Shown here: in pieces, positions 42,792-52,234 of the stretch
Numbering within the stretch: the first letter of the stretch is position 1
Layout: each line of letters starts with the position of its first letter
DNA from: Gemmatimonadota bacterium
GTDB taxonomy: Bacteria > Gemmatimonadota > Gemmatimonadetes > Gemmatimonadales > Gemmatimonadaceae
DNA: 64,000 nt
Reading direction: 5' to 3'
Assembly (NCBI GenBank): GCA_026387935.1
Contig: JAPLKU010000019.1
Location: forward strand, 1 to 64,000
Notes under the pieces: model-generated
What the model was told of the DNA's origin: nothing
What the model saw: only the letters and a program-made list of their open reading frames with translations
Databases searched by the model: none
Program-made: the position numbers and the translations under genes

Positions 42792-45434
42792 CTAAACCTT
42801 TTTGCCGGTGCCGCGAATCATGCCCTCGACGCGGCAGCCTGGAGTAAACGACTCGCGCGCGATGGCCTGAATCTCCGCAGCGGTCACGCGGCTGATGCGC
42901 GCGTTGAACTGCGCGATCTCATCGAGCGACTCACCAAAGAGCCAGGCCCCTGCCAGGTCGCCCATGATACCCGCGGCCGACTCGCGCCGAATGGCATTCG
43001 AACCGACCGCAAAGGTGCGGGCCTGATGCAGCTCGCGTTCGGTGACCGGCTCGTCGCAGAGGCGCGCGAACTGCTCGAGCAACCCTGCCCGCGCCGCATC
43101 CTCTTTCTCAGGCGACATCGCGATGTAGGCGAGAAATGCCCCGGCGTGGCGCCGCACGATCGGTGCCACAAGCACGCTGTAGGCGAGTGAGCGCCGGTCG
43201 CGCAGCTCTTCGAAGAACCGACCCCCAAGTCCACTGGCGACGCCAGAAAGCATCGCTGCGGCAAAACGGCGCTCATCGCGGCGAAGCGGACCAGGAAAGA
43301 GCATGACAAGCGCCGACTGCGCCTTGTCACGCGATTCCGCCTGTTCGATGACCTTGGCCGGCCACACCGGCGTCAGGGCGCCCTCGCTGGGGCGTTCCGT
43401 GAGATCACCGAAACGGCGCGCGACCGCCGCTACCGCGTCGTCGGGGTCGGCATCGGCAACGCAGACGAGCACGCCCGGCGCCGCGATCGCGTTCGCCTCA
43501 TGCCAGCCCCGCAGCCCCGCGGCGTTCATGCGCCCAACCGACGCTTCGCTGCCGACCACCGACCGCCCGTAGGCGTGTTTGCCCCAAGCCGCTTCGGTCG
43601 CGAGCCGGAGCGGCCATCGGTACATGTCGTCCCGGATCGCGGCGATTTCTGCCAGGGCGACGGCCCGCTCCGATTCCACGGCATCATCGCGGAAGGCCGG
43701 GCGCTGCACGACCTCGCCGAGCAACTCGGCAGCATCGTCGAGGCGCGCGACCGGAACGGAAATCGTCCATTGAAAGGCGTCGGCACCAGCAGATGCGCTG
43801 AGCGCGCCGCCGGCAAACTCAACATCTTCTGCGACTTCCTTCGCAGACCGCCGCTCCGTACCGCGGAGCGCGACGCGGGTCATCAACGACGTCATGCCTG
43901 CCGACGTTTCATATTCGCCGAGGGCGCCGCCCGAGACGAACCATCCGAGGTGCGCAATGGAACCCGGCACGCGTTGAAAGAGAATCGGCACGCCGGTCGC
44001 GGTGCGGTAGACCGTGATTTCTCCGTGACGCCGCTCGAGCTTCCATGCACGTGCACCGCCCTTCACCACCGCCACGGGCGCTGGCATGGTCACGGCATCT
44101 ACCGGCTCAGGACGATCGCCACCGGTGAGGCCCAGTACCTCGGCAGGCCCTGACGCCAATGGCGGCGCATTGAACGGCCGGTACACGAGCAATGCCGCGC
44201 ACTCCGGCGCGAGCCAGCGCTTAGCGACATCAGCCACCTGTTTTGCGCCCACGCCGAGCATCTGGTCGAGATAGGTCGAACCATTTTCCCATCCGCCGGC
44301 GAGCTCCCAGGCCGCGAGATGATTGGCCTGGCCTTCCGCGGTATCGAGCCGGCGCAACCACTGCGACGAAATCAGGCGGCGGGCGCGTTCGATCTCGGCA
44401 TCCTTCACGTCACCATCGCAAACGCGTTCGACCTGGTCCCACGCGGCGCGCAGCGCGCTCGTGGACCGTTCGGGCCGGGCCGTGGCGTGCACGGCGAAGA
44501 TGCCAAGCTCGGTGGGGGTGTAGTTCCAGGCCTGAATCGACGAGGCCAGGCGCCGGTCACGCACGGCGCGATAGAGTCGTGACGCGCGCCCGCCGGAAAG
44601 CACCACCGCGACCACGTCCAGCACCGGTGTGTCGGCGTGCGCCAAGCGTGGCGTGCGCCAGCCGAGCAGGATTTCCGACTGCTGGACGTCGCCGCTCAGT
44701 TCGCGGTAGCGCAGGCCGTCGGCGTGCGCAGCGGGTTCCAGCGGGCCCGGCGTGCGCACGACCGGCTCGTCTGGCACCATCCCGTAGCTACGCCCGGCGG
44801 CCGCAATCGCCGCGGCGGGATCCACGTCGCCAACAATCGCAAGCACCGTATTACGGGGGCGATAGAAGTTCTTGTAAAACGCCCACACCTTCTCGCGCGT
44901 GAGCGTCCGCAGCCCCGCCTCGCGGCCCATGCGCCAGCGGCGAATGCGGTGCGCGTCGTACAGGAGCTCAAACAGCGTCTCAGTGGCGACGGCGGTCGGC
45001 GTGTCGGCCTTCCGCTTGGCTTCTTCGATGATCACCTCGAGCTCGCGCGCCAGTTCGCCCGAATCAATCAGCGAGTTCGCGTACGCGTCGGCCTGGATGG
45101 CGAGACCCGCCTCAAAGCCGGTGGCCGGGAGCACCGTGTAGTAGTGCGTGTGGTCGTAGATCGTCGCGGCATTGAGCATTCCGCCGCTGGCCTTCGTGGC
45201 CCGCGCAATTTCGCTCACTCCGCGGGTTGGAGTGCCCTTGAAGTACATGTGCTCGAGCACATGGGCGATGCCGGAGATCTCATCAGGCTCGTCGAAGTAG
45301 CCGGCGCCGACGTAGGTCACGATCGTCACGACGCCACAGCCGGCCTTTCGCCGCACGATCACACGCAGCCCGTTCGGCAGCGTTTCGCGCACGACGCTGC
45401 CGTCGGGAAACACTTCCGCCAGCAGACGTGGCAT
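42792..45434 (-). CDS. M16 family zinc protease (double-domain, pitrilysin-like)
   Basis: About 880 residues from the ATG at 45434 (a GTG four codons upstream is possible). Two M16 halves: the first is catalytic with inverted zinc motif HVLEHMYFKG (HxxEH) near residue 57-61 and the distal Glu in LEVIIEEAKRK; the second (about 450-880) lacks HxxEH, as normal for the inactive partner domain, and has the R/Y substrate-binding region RSLAYSVLVAP. No signal peptide is visible. It follows an ABC transporter pair by about 25 bases, suggesting peptide export or processing. Confidence 0.9.
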   Translation of the reverse strand: MPRLLAEVFPDGSVVRETLPNGLRVIVRRKAGCGVVTIVTYVGAGYFDEPDEISGIAHVLEHMYFKGTPTRGVSEIARATKASGGMLNAATIYDHTHYYTVLPATGFEAGLAIQADAYANSLIDSGELARELEVIIEEAKRKADTPTAVATETLFELLYDAHRIRRWRMGREAGLRTLTREKVWAFYKNFYRPRNTVLAIVGDVDPAAAIAAAGRSYGMVPDEPVVRTPGPLEPAAHADGLRYRELSGDVQQSEILLGWRTPRLAHADTPVLDVVAVVLSGGRASRLYRAVRDRRLASSIQAWNYTPTELGIFAVHATARPERSTSALRAAWDQVERVCDGDVKDAEIERARRLISSQWLRRLDTAEGQANHLAAWELAGGWENGSTYLDQMLGVGAKQVADVAKRWLAPECAALLVYRPFNAPPLASGPAEVLGLTGGDRPEPVDAVTMPAPVAVVKGGARAWKLERRHGEITVYRTATGVPILFQRVPGSIAHLGWFVSGGALGEYETSAGMTSLMTRVALRGTERRSAKEVAEDVEFAGGALSASAGADAFQWTISVPVARLDDAAELLGEVVQRPAFRDDAVESERAVALAEIAAIRDDMYRWPLRLATEAAWGKHAYGRSVVGSEASVGRMNAAGLRGWHEANAIAAPGVLVCVADADPDDAVAAVARRFGDLTERPSEGALTPVWPAKVIEQAESRDKAQSALVMLFPGPLRRDERRFAAAMLSGVASGLGGRFFEELRDRRSLAYSVLVAPIVRRHAGAFLAYIAMSPEKEDAARAGLLEQFARLCDEPVTERELHQARTFAVGSNAIRRESAAGIMGDLAGAWLFGESLDEIAQFNARISRVTAAEIQAIARESFTPGCRVEGMIRGTGKKV

Positions 45435-45459
45435 CACGCGACCCACGGCACGCGACCGT

Positions 45460-46200
45460 TCATCGCGCGAACGATGACCGGCGAAGGACGACCAGCCCGA
45501 GCACGAATGCGATCATGCCATACATGATGACATGGGTGGCGTGCATCCATGGCATCGAATTCCCTGCATAGAGCTGATTCCGGATGAAGTCGACCTTGTG
45601 CACCGGGAGCGTGACGCGCGTCAACTGCTTGAGCCAGGGCCACATGCGGGAAAATGGGGCGTCCTTCAGTGTGTGCAGGATGGTGCTCAACACATAGACA
45701 AAGACGAGCACGGCAGCGTCGGCATTGATGGCGGCCGAGAGCAAGAAACCAACGCCACCGATCAAGATCCAGTTCAACCCCATCACGACCATCAGTCCCG
45801 TGACCGGCATCTGCGTGGTGGCCGACTGGAACCAGTAGCCGAGGAGCCCGGCAATCGCGACGAAACCAATCCCGTAGAGCAACCACTGCTGCGCGTAGAA
45901 GCGCTCGATCGAGACCGGCTTGCTGAACAGGAACCGGAAATACCCGTTCGATCGGTCGTCGGCGACGATCCGTGCCACACCAAGGAATGAACCGATCGTG
46001 ATAAACACACTGGCGATCGTTTGGAACACCTGCAGCGCAAAGCCCTGCCCCTGCGGCGTGGTCCAGTCAATCGAGCCCGACATCTGTTTCCAGAGCATGT
46101 AGCCGAACATCACGGCAACCAGCGTCGGGAGGCCCGCCCGGAGGATGAGAAAATCCCCGAGCTGGAACTTCAGGTAGGCGTTGATGCGTCCGCGCTTCAT
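45460..46200 (-). CDS. ABC-2 type transporter permease
   Basis: 246 residues with about six transmembrane segments (FLILRAGLPTLVAVMFGYMLW, FQTIASVFITIGSFLGVARIV, WLLYGIGFVAIAGLLGYWF, LMVVMGLNWILIGGVGFLLSA, ADAAVLVFVYVLSTI, IMYGMIAFVLGLVVL). The loop VADDRSNGYFRFLFSKPVSIERFYAQQW is typical of ABC-2 permeases. The ATG overlaps the ATPase stop by 4 bases. Substrate unknown. Confidence 0.88.
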   Translation of the reverse strand: MKRGRINAYLKFQLGDFLILRAGLPTLVAVMFGYMLWKQMSGSIDWTTPQGQGFALQVFQTIASVFITIGSFLGVARIVADDRSNGYFRFLFSKPVSIERFYAQQWLLYGIGFVAIAGLLGYWFQSATTQMPVTGLMVVMGLNWILIGGVGFLLSAAINADAAVLVFVYVLSTILHTLKDAPFSRMWPWLKQLTRVTLPVHKVDFIRNQLYAGNSMPWMHATHVIMYGMIAFVLGLVVLRRSSFAR

Positions 46201-47129
46201 GCGGCGCCGGCCGGCTGGCCGGCCGGCTGGCCACCCGAAACCGCCGCATGGAACTCGGCCTCGAGCGCGCTCTCGCGCGGCGAGAGCCCGGTGATTTGCG
46301 CGCCTGCGGCGAGCGCAACCTGCAGGCCAGCGTTCAGATCGACTACGCCGAGCGGCGGTAGCGCGACTTCGCCGGACGGTTGCACGGTGGCGCCTGGAAA
46401 GGCGGCGAGAACCGCGGCGGGATCGCCCGTCAGGCGGAGCAGGTAGACGCGCGCGGCCGCACCCTGCGTTCCCATCGTCACGATCCGCTGCAGCCGGCCG
46501 CGGTCAATGATCGCCACGCGGTCGGCCACGCGGTCGAGCTCGTCGAGGTTGTGGGACGCAATGATGATCGCGCGATTCGGGCGGCGCAGGTCGGACACGA
46601 CTGACCGGAACCGCTGCGTCCACACGGGATCAAGCCCGTGCGTCGGCTCATCGAATATTACGACATTGAACTCGCGAAGCAGCGCCTGCGCGAGTCCCAC
46701 ACGCTGGAAGTTGCCCTTTGAAAGCGCTTTCACCCGCTTGTGGGCATGTTCACCGACTTCCATCAGTGAGATGACGCGCGCGACCTCGGCGTCGACGCGG
46801 TCGCCGTCGACCCCGGACAAAGTGGCCAGGCGGCGCAGCGCATGATCGACCTTCCAGGTCTTCATCAGCGCCATCAACTCCGGCAGATAGGCGATGCCGT
46901 TTTGCTCAACGTATGCGCGCGGCCTCAATCCTGAGATCGTGATCTGCCCGGCGGTCGGCCGGAGAAAGCCGAGGAGCATCGCGATGATGGTGGTCTTGCC
47001 GGCACCGTTGGGCCCGGCGATGCCAAGCACTTCACCGGGCGCTACATCGAAGCTCACGTCATCGACGGCGAGGACGGTGCGCCCCGTCAGCGAGCGGTAC
47101 GATTTCGAAACTCCCCGCAGCGAAATCAC
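46197..47129 (-). CDS. ABC transporter ATP-binding protein
   Basis: About 310 residues from the GTG at 47129, which has GGAG six bases upstream (a TTG lies one codon earlier). Walker A GPNGAGKTT, Q-loop region NGIAYLPELMALMKTW, signature LSKGNFQRVGLAQALL, Walker B VVIFDEPTHGLD and switch His in IIASHNLDEL. A C-terminal accessory region of about 90 residues includes a Gly/Ala/Gln-rich tail (GGQPAGQPAGAA). CcmA/NatA-type exporter ATPase; pairs with the overlapping permease. Confidence 0.93.
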   Translation of the reverse strand: MISLRGVSKSYRSLTGRTVLAVDDVSFDVAPGEVLGIAGPNGAGKTTIIAMLLGFLRPTAGQITISGLRPRAYVEQNGIAYLPELMALMKTWKVDHALRRLATLSGVDGDRVDAEVARVISLMEVGEHAHKRVKALSKGNFQRVGLAQALLREFNVVIFDEPTHGLDPVWTQRFRSVVSDLRRPNRAIIIASHNLDELDRVADRVAIIDRGRLQRIVTMGTQGAAARVYLLRLTGDPAAVLAAFPGATVQPSGEVALPPLGVVDLNAGLQVALAAGAQITGLSPRESALEAEFHAAVSGGQPAGQPAGAA

Positions 47130-47163
47130 CAATCGCTCCGGGTGGGCGCCACCAGCAGGAATG

Positions 47164-48273
47164 TCAACTGAGGATCCTCAGCAGCCCGGCGTCAGCGCTC
47201 GCGCGGATGAACGACTCGGCGTCTCCCGACGGAATCAGTACGCCGGTGAGCGAGAAGCCGCGGCGCGCTTCCTGCTGCATGAATTCGATGACGGTACGCG
47301 CGGGCAGTGTGCTGTCCGCACGCATCTGGTCCACAATCTCGGCGAAGGTTCCGTCGTACTCACGTCCGTCTCGCGCGACAACGTTGTGCGCCTCCTGCTC
47401 ACGCTGTTTGCCCGAGAGGTCCGCGAGGAGCGCACCGAAGAGTTCGAGCTGACCCCGCGCCTCGCGCTCGGCCTGCTCACCGGCTTTCTGCTCGATCTCG
47501 CTCAGCATGTCGTCGATTGCATCGGGCTCGCCTTCCAGTTCACCCAAGCGTTCGTCCCACACTTTGAGCGACTCGTCGTCATCGGCCAGCCGGTAGGTAC
47601 TCTTCCGAAGCTCGATCAGCCGCCAGATACCCAACTCGTCCCAGTGATCGTCCGGCTGCGTGCGCTCGAGATGGTAGAGCGCGGCCTCGAAATCTCCGCG
47701 ATCGTAGAAGAGGTTCCCGAGGTAGATGCGGGCTTCGGAGTGTTCCGGATCGGCCTGGAGCGCCCGTCGCAATGTCGCGATGGCCGCGTCGGCTTCGCCG
47801 CGACGGTGCTCGACGTAGCCAAGCATCGCGATGGCCTCGGAGTTGTCCGGCGTCTGCTGCAGCGCCACCTCGAGAAAGCGCTGAGCGTCATCCATGAGTT
47901 CTTCACGGAAGAGCACGCGCGCCACCTGCAGCATCAGCTCGACGTCGTCCTGATACCCGAGTTCCAGAATGCGCGTGAACGCCTTCAGCGCGGACGATTC
48001 CTGTCCGAACTTGAGCAGTGTTTCGCCGAGTCCGGCGAGGGAGTCTTCGTGATCGGGGTCGAGGACGAGCGCCTCTTCGAAGCAGCGCCGGGCCCAGACA
48101 AACTCGTCGCGCGCGAGTCGGGCGTAGCCAACTCCGACGTGCAGCTCTACCGCGTCCGGGTAGAGAGCCAGTCCCTCGCGCAGCATGTCGAGGGCAGCAT
48201 CATAGTTCCCTTCGTTATAGAGCTGGTGCGCCCGCTCGTCGTATTCTTCAGAGCTGAGGAACGGCGAAGGCAT
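47164..48273 (-). CDS. Tetratricopeptide repeat protein
   Basis: 369 residues, acidic. At least six TPR units from residue 12 to about 190 (for example YNEGNYDAALDMLREGLALYP, FVWARRCFEEALVLDPDHED, LGYVEHRRGEADAAIATLRRALQADPEH and YDRGDFEAALYHLE). The C-terminal 150 residues are charged and helical with EREARGQLELFGALLADLSGKQREQEAH. No signal peptide, so likely a cytoplasmic scaffold. It starts 91 bases after PsuG and precedes the ABC ATPase by about 35 bases. Confidence 0.88.
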   Translation of the reverse strand: MPSPFLSSEEYDERAHQLYNEGNYDAALDMLREGLALYPDAVELHVGVGYARLARDEFVWARRCFEEALVLDPDHEDSLAGLGETLLKFGQESSALKAFTRILELGYQDDVELMLQVARVLFREELMDDAQRFLEVALQQTPDNSEAIAMLGYVEHRRGEADAAIATLRRALQADPEHSEARIYLGNLFYDRGDFEAALYHLERTQPDDHWDELGIWRLIELRKSTYRLADDDESLKVWDERLGELEGEPDAIDDMLSEIEQKAGEQAEREARGQLELFGALLADLSGKQREQEAHNVVARDGREYDGTFAEIVDQMRADSTLPARTVIEFMQQEARRGFSLTGVLIPSGDAESFIRASADAGLLRILS

Positions 48274-48364
48274 GGGTCTGTTTACCTCCGGCTCGGGGAA
48301 CTTTTGAGAAGCTAATCAGGCAACGCAAAACGCAACAAGGGAGCCGATTTCGGCCATCCCCGGT

Positions 48365-49297
48365 TTACCCATTGGCTGCGCCCTGTGCCGCATGGATGGC
48401 GACGGCAATCTCACCAGCCAGATGGGCGTTGGACGCCAGCAGGGCGAGGTTCGTTTGCACCGATTTTCCACTCGTGGCGCGTTCGACTGCCGCGAGAAGA
48501 AATGGCGTGACGGCGCCGCCGCGCACGCCAACCTCGGCGGCCTGTTTCAGCGCAGATTGCACGGCCACGGCAACGATATTCTCGTCGAGTGCGGCCTCCA
48601 CCGGAGGCGGCCGGACGACGAGCAGCGCCGACGGCCTCCCGAGTGCGCGACCGGCCAGAAAGGTGCGCGCGATCTCTGTGGCGGTATCCGCCCTGCCTGG
48701 CACCGGCAGCCCGGTTTGGGGCGTGAAGAAGCCCGGAAACTCATTCGTGCGGTAGCCGAGCACCGCCACTCCGTACGACTCCAGCCGTTCGAGCGTGGCG
48801 CTGAGATCGAGTATCGACTTCGCGCCGGCGCAAACCACGACGACGCTGGATCGGGCGAGTTCAAGCAGATCCGCCGATTCGTCGAATGGGGCATCGCGAT
48901 GCACGCCGCCAATTCCGCCGGTCGCGAACACATCAATCCCGGCGGCCGTGCAGATCGCAAGCGTGCCCGCGACCGTGGTGGAGCCGTCCCGTCCAGTGGC
49001 GATGGCATGTGCGAGATCGCGCGCCGAGACTTTTGAGGCGCCCGAGGTGAGAAACCGCTCAAGCGCGTCGCCCGCCAGCCCGACAACGGCGCGCCCACCG
49101 ACCACGGCGGTAACAGCTGGCACCGCGCCGGCGCTGCGGACGCCGTCGGACATGCGCACATACGCCTCGCGATTGGCTGGAGCGGGGAGTCCCTGAGCGA
49201 GTACGGAGCTTTCGAGCGCGACAATCGGCGCGCCAGCCTGGCGGGCCGCCGCAATCTCAGGATGCCACTCGATCATGTCGGGTGCGTTGGCGCGCAT
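48365..49297 (-). CDS. psuG: Pseudouridine-5'-phosphate glycosidase
   Basis: 310 residues. Reversible cleavage of pseudouridine 5'-phosphate to ribose-5-phosphate and uracil. Family motifs: IVALESSVLAQGLPAPAN, AVVGGRAVVGL, GASKVSARDLAHAIATGRDGSTTVAGTL, FATGGIGGVHRDA, VVCAGAKSILDLSATLERLESYGVAVLGYRTNEFPGFF and the C-terminal GxxxTPFLL. The catalytic Lys of KVSARD and metal-binding acidic residues are kept. Two start codons (49297 and an ATG at 49276) are possible. PsuK kinase is not in the window. Confidence 0.93.
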   Translation of the reverse strand: MRANAPDMIEWHPEIAAARQAGAPIVALESSVLAQGLPAPANREAYVRMSDGVRSAGAVPAVTAVVGGRAVVGLAGDALERFLTSGASKVSARDLAHAIATGRDGSTTVAGTLAICTAAGIDVFATGGIGGVHRDAPFDESADLLELARSSVVVVCAGAKSILDLSATLERLESYGVAVLGYRTNEFPGFFTPQTGLPVPGRADTATEIARTFLAGRALGRPSALLVVRPPPVEAALDENIVAVAVQSALKQAAEVGVRGGAVTPFLLAAVERATSGKSVQTNLALLASNAHLAGEIAVAIHAAQGAANG

Positions 49298-49318
49298 GGA
49301 GGCTCAGCCGCGCGCGGC

Positions 49319-49546
49319 TCAGGCGTCGTCGAACTCGTCGGCCTTTCGTGTCGCGATGAGGTCGCGCTCGCGAGCTTCCGGATCGCGCACAGCAAGCAGC
49401 TTGACCGTCTCGCCCGCATAGCAGTCGAAGGTCTTGCCGACGCCACGCTTCAGGACGATTTCATGCCCATCCTCGAACCGCAGCACGACGTTCGGATACT
49501 CAGTGTTGAGGTACTGCTTGCGGAGCTTCTTGGGAGCCGTTGGCAT
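49319..49546 (-). CDS. Small conserved-looking hypothetical protein
   Basis: 75 residues from the ATG giving MPTAPKKLRKQYLN; the longer frame to 49663 overlaps the PLP-enzyme gene and is not convincing. Basic N-terminus, then strand-rich sequence (NVVLRFEDGHEIVLKRGVGKTFDCYAGETVKLLAV). No recognised domain. It lies between the kynureninase-like gene and psuG on the same strand. Confidence 0.6.
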   Translation of the reverse strand: MPTAPKKLRKQYLNTEYPNVVLRFEDGHEIVLKRGVGKTFDCYAGETVKLLAVRDPEARERDLIATRKADEFDDA

Positions 49547-49623
49547 CGCGCGGCGGGGTTTGGGGATGATCGCAAGTGCCGAACCGAAGCTACCGGCCGG
49601 ATGGAGTGACGGCCAGCGACAGA

Positions 49624-50814
49624 TCAGGTCACGGCCGGGCGCGAGGATTCGTGCTTGCGCCACGCCTCAGTGGCCAGAATATCGTCCACTTCGTGCACCA
49701 GTCGTTCGACCTCGGCGTCGGTCGTATAAAAGTGCGGCGCCACTCGTATTCCGGCCCCCGGCCGGTAGTCAATCACCACATCGCGCGCGAGCAATTCCTG
49801 CGCAACCTGCGGGCCATGCGGCACGTCGAACGCCACTGTTCCGCCCCGTCGCGCTGAGTCACGCGGCGCCGTGACGGAATAACCGCGGGCGTCGGCGAGT
49901 TCGATGAGCCGGCTCGTTTGGCGTATGGATTTCGCACGCACGGCATTGATACCGGCGCGCCGAACGATACGAGGGCCCTCTGTCGCGGCGTAGAGCGCCG
50001 GAATGCTGGGCGTGCCGCCAAGCCAACGCGCCGCGCCGGTCGTGTAGTCCATATCCGCTTCGAAGGCGAACGGACGCGCATGCGCCATCCATCCCGTGAG
50101 TGCCGGTGCGTACGCCGCGCTCATCTCCGGAGACGCCCAGAGGAAACAGCCACCGGGCCCGCCGCAGAGCCATTTGAGCACACCACCGGTGAGGAAGTCC
50201 GCGCCGAGCGCGCGCACGTCCACGGGAACAATGCCCACGGAATGAAATGCGTCGAGAGAGACCAGAGCGCCCATCTTGTGCGCATGCGCCGCGACCCGCG
50301 CCGCATCCACGATGTACGCGCTGCGAAAGAGCACGTGCGAAATTGCGACGAGCCGCGTGCGCTCGTCGATCGCCGCGATGAGCCGGTCGGCGTCAATCGA
50401 CACACCGTCATCGCTCTCGACAACCACCACCTTCGCGCCGAGCCGCGGCGCGAGGTGATCGTACACGTACCGCACGGAGGGGAAATCGAGCGCCGTCATG
50501 ACGATGGTATCGCGCGGCCCCGTGTAGTCGAGCGCGGACAGGACGGTCGCCTGCGCATTCGACACGTTCGGCATCATGGCCACTTCGCCGGCGTTCGCCC
50601 CTATCAGCGGCGCAATCTCATCGCCAACGCCGATGGGCATCTGCCACCACGCATCGGCCCATGCGCGTACGCCGCGCTCGGCCCAGATGTCGACGAATTC
50701 CGCCAGGCGATCGGGCACCGTGCGCGGCATCGCGCCGAGCGAGTTGGACACGAGATAGGTGCAGCGCTCGAGAATCGGAAATTCACTGCGGAACGCAAGA
50801 AGCGGGTCGGTCAT
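49624..50814 (-). CDS. Class V aminotransferase-fold PLP enzyme, kynureninase-like
   Basis: 396 residues from the ATG giving MTDPLLAFRSEFPILERCTYLVSNSLGAMP. The NSLG near the N-terminus and the PLP-binding Lys in ADFLTGGVLKWLCGGPGGCFLW fit the kynureninase/isopenicillin-epimerase side of fold-type I. SLDAFHSVGIVPVDV is the Asp that contacts the PLP ring. C-terminal RVAPHFYTTDAEVERLVHEVDDIL is typical. True kynureninase, cysteine-desulfurase-like or epimerase activities cannot be separated by sight. It follows the APC permease by 22 bases, so the permease may import its substrate. Confidence 0.8.
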   Translation of the reverse strand: MTDPLLAFRSEFPILERCTYLVSNSLGAMPRTVPDRLAEFVDIWAERGVRAWADAWWQMPIGVGDEIAPLIGANAGEVAMMPNVSNAQATVLSALDYTGPRDTIVMTALDFPSVRYVYDHLAPRLGAKVVVVESDDGVSIDADRLIAAIDERTRLVAISHVLFRSAYIVDAARVAAHAHKMGALVSLDAFHSVGIVPVDVRALGADFLTGGVLKWLCGGPGGCFLWASPEMSAAYAPALTGWMAHARPFAFEADMDYTTGAARWLGGTPSIPALYAATEGPRIVRRAGINAVRAKSIRQTSRLIELADARGYSVTAPRDSARRGGTVAFDVPHGPQVAQELLARDVVIDYRPGAGIRVAPHFYTTDAEVERLVHEVDDILATEAWRKHESSRPAVT

Positions 50815-50836
50815 GAGGCCAGGGGTCTTCCGTTGG

Positions 50837-52153
50837 TCATGCGGCGGGCGTTGCAGGCGACGGACGGAGCATCCGCGCACCGTAGAGCAGGATGGCAATG
50901 ACGAGCGTGATCGCGATGGCCTTGAACTCCTCGAGTGTCACCGTCGAGAGTAGCGCGACGATCGCGGCGGCGGCGAGCCAGGGCACCACGGCTCCGCCAG
51001 GAATCGTGAACGGTTCGCGTTCGAGCCGCACCTTTCGCCGCCGGAGTCCAATCACACCGACGCAGCAGAGGAAGTACATGAGGAGCGCCGCGATGTTGGC
51101 CAGCTTCACGAGCGACATGAAGGTGCCGGACGCGGCCAACGCCGTGACGACCAGCGCGTACGCCACAATCGCGTTCGCCGGGACCCGCGTGCGCGGGTTC
51201 ACGCGCGAGAGCATGGCTGGGAGAAATCCGTCGCGCGACATCGCGAACACGCTCCGCGGCATCGCCAGCATCATCCCGGCCGTGTGGGCCACCATCGAGA
51301 CGGCCGCGCCGATCATGAGGAGCAGGCCGGCCCAATGGCCGAACCCTTTCTCCGCGGCGGCCGCCAGCGGCGCGTCAGGATGATTCACGAGATCCGGCCC
51401 AAGGATGCCCTGCGCCGCGAGCTGCACGCCGAGGTAGAGGACCGTCACGGCGCCAACGCCATAGAGGATCGAGCGGGGCACCGTGCGGGCCGAATCGCGC
51501 ACTTCACCGCTGGGAACCAGCGCTGTCTCCACGCCGAAGAATGCAAACATGAGCGTCATGCATGCGCCGGCGAGGGCCCCAACTGGCGGCATCCCGGGCC
51601 AGGTGAGGTTGGCGCCCTGCACCGCAAAGAGTCCTATGGTTCCGATGAACAGCAGCGGCACGAGTTTGGCCACCGTGCCGATTTCGACGAGACGCGCGCC
51701 CTGCCCCACGCCGAGCAGGTTGACGAAGGTGAAGAATGAAAAGACGATGACGATCAACGCGCCTCCCATGAAACCGCTGCCCGCTCCCGGGATCAGCGCG
51801 TTAATCGCCTGGGTAAAGCCCGCCGCGACGGCAGCATGCGCGAAGGTCCCGAAGAGCAGCACGAGCACGCCGCCGAGGTACCCAACGAATGGTCCGAACG
51901 CCTGCTCGACGTAGGCGTACGGGCCGCCCGAGAGTTGCACGCGACTGCCGGCTTCGGCGAAACACAGGACAACGAGTCCGAACACGAAGGCGCAGACCAC
52001 ATAGGCCAGCCATGCGGCCCCGCCGAGTGTCGTGGCGACGGCCGCCGGGAGGAGAAAAACGCCTCCGCCGATGGTAATCGTGATGATGCTGGCGGTGAGC
52101 TCGCGCACACCGAGCGATTTACTCAGCGCCCCTTCGGTCGATTGGGTATGCAT
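50837..52153 (-). CDS. APC superfamily amino acid permease
   Basis: 438 residues, about 12 transmembrane segments. First segment ELTASIITITIGGGVFLLPAAVA is the APC binding motif with GGG in place of GSG; GGPYAYVEQAFGPFVGYLGG and FAFFGVETALVPSGEVRDSARTVPRSILYG follow. It is the first gene of the long minus-strand run, coupled with the kynureninase-like enzyme, which hints at an aromatic amino acid substrate; that is inference. Confidence 0.9.
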   Translation of the reverse strand: MHTQSTEGALSKSLGVRELTASIITITIGGGVFLLPAAVATTLGGAAWLAYVVCAFVFGLVVLCFAEAGSRVQLSGGPYAYVEQAFGPFVGYLGGVLVLLFGTFAHAAVAAGFTQAINALIPGAGSGFMGGALIVIVFSFFTFVNLLGVGQGARLVEIGTVAKLVPLLFIGTIGLFAVQGANLTWPGMPPVGALAGACMTLMFAFFGVETALVPSGEVRDSARTVPRSILYGVGAVTVLYLGVQLAAQGILGPDLVNHPDAPLAAAAEKGFGHWAGLLLMIGAAVSMVAHTAGMMLAMPRSVFAMSRDGFLPAMLSRVNPRTRVPANAIVAYALVVTALAASGTFMSLVKLANIAALLMYFLCCVGVIGLRRRKVRLEREPFTIPGGAVVPWLAAAAIVALLSTVTLEEFKAIAITLVIAILLYGARMLRPSPATPAA

Positions 52154-52234
52154 CGTATGGCTTGAAAGGTATCGCCGGATAACTTTCCTTGTGCAGCCTG
52201 TTTCACCGCTTATTCAGTCAACTGGAGGCAACAG

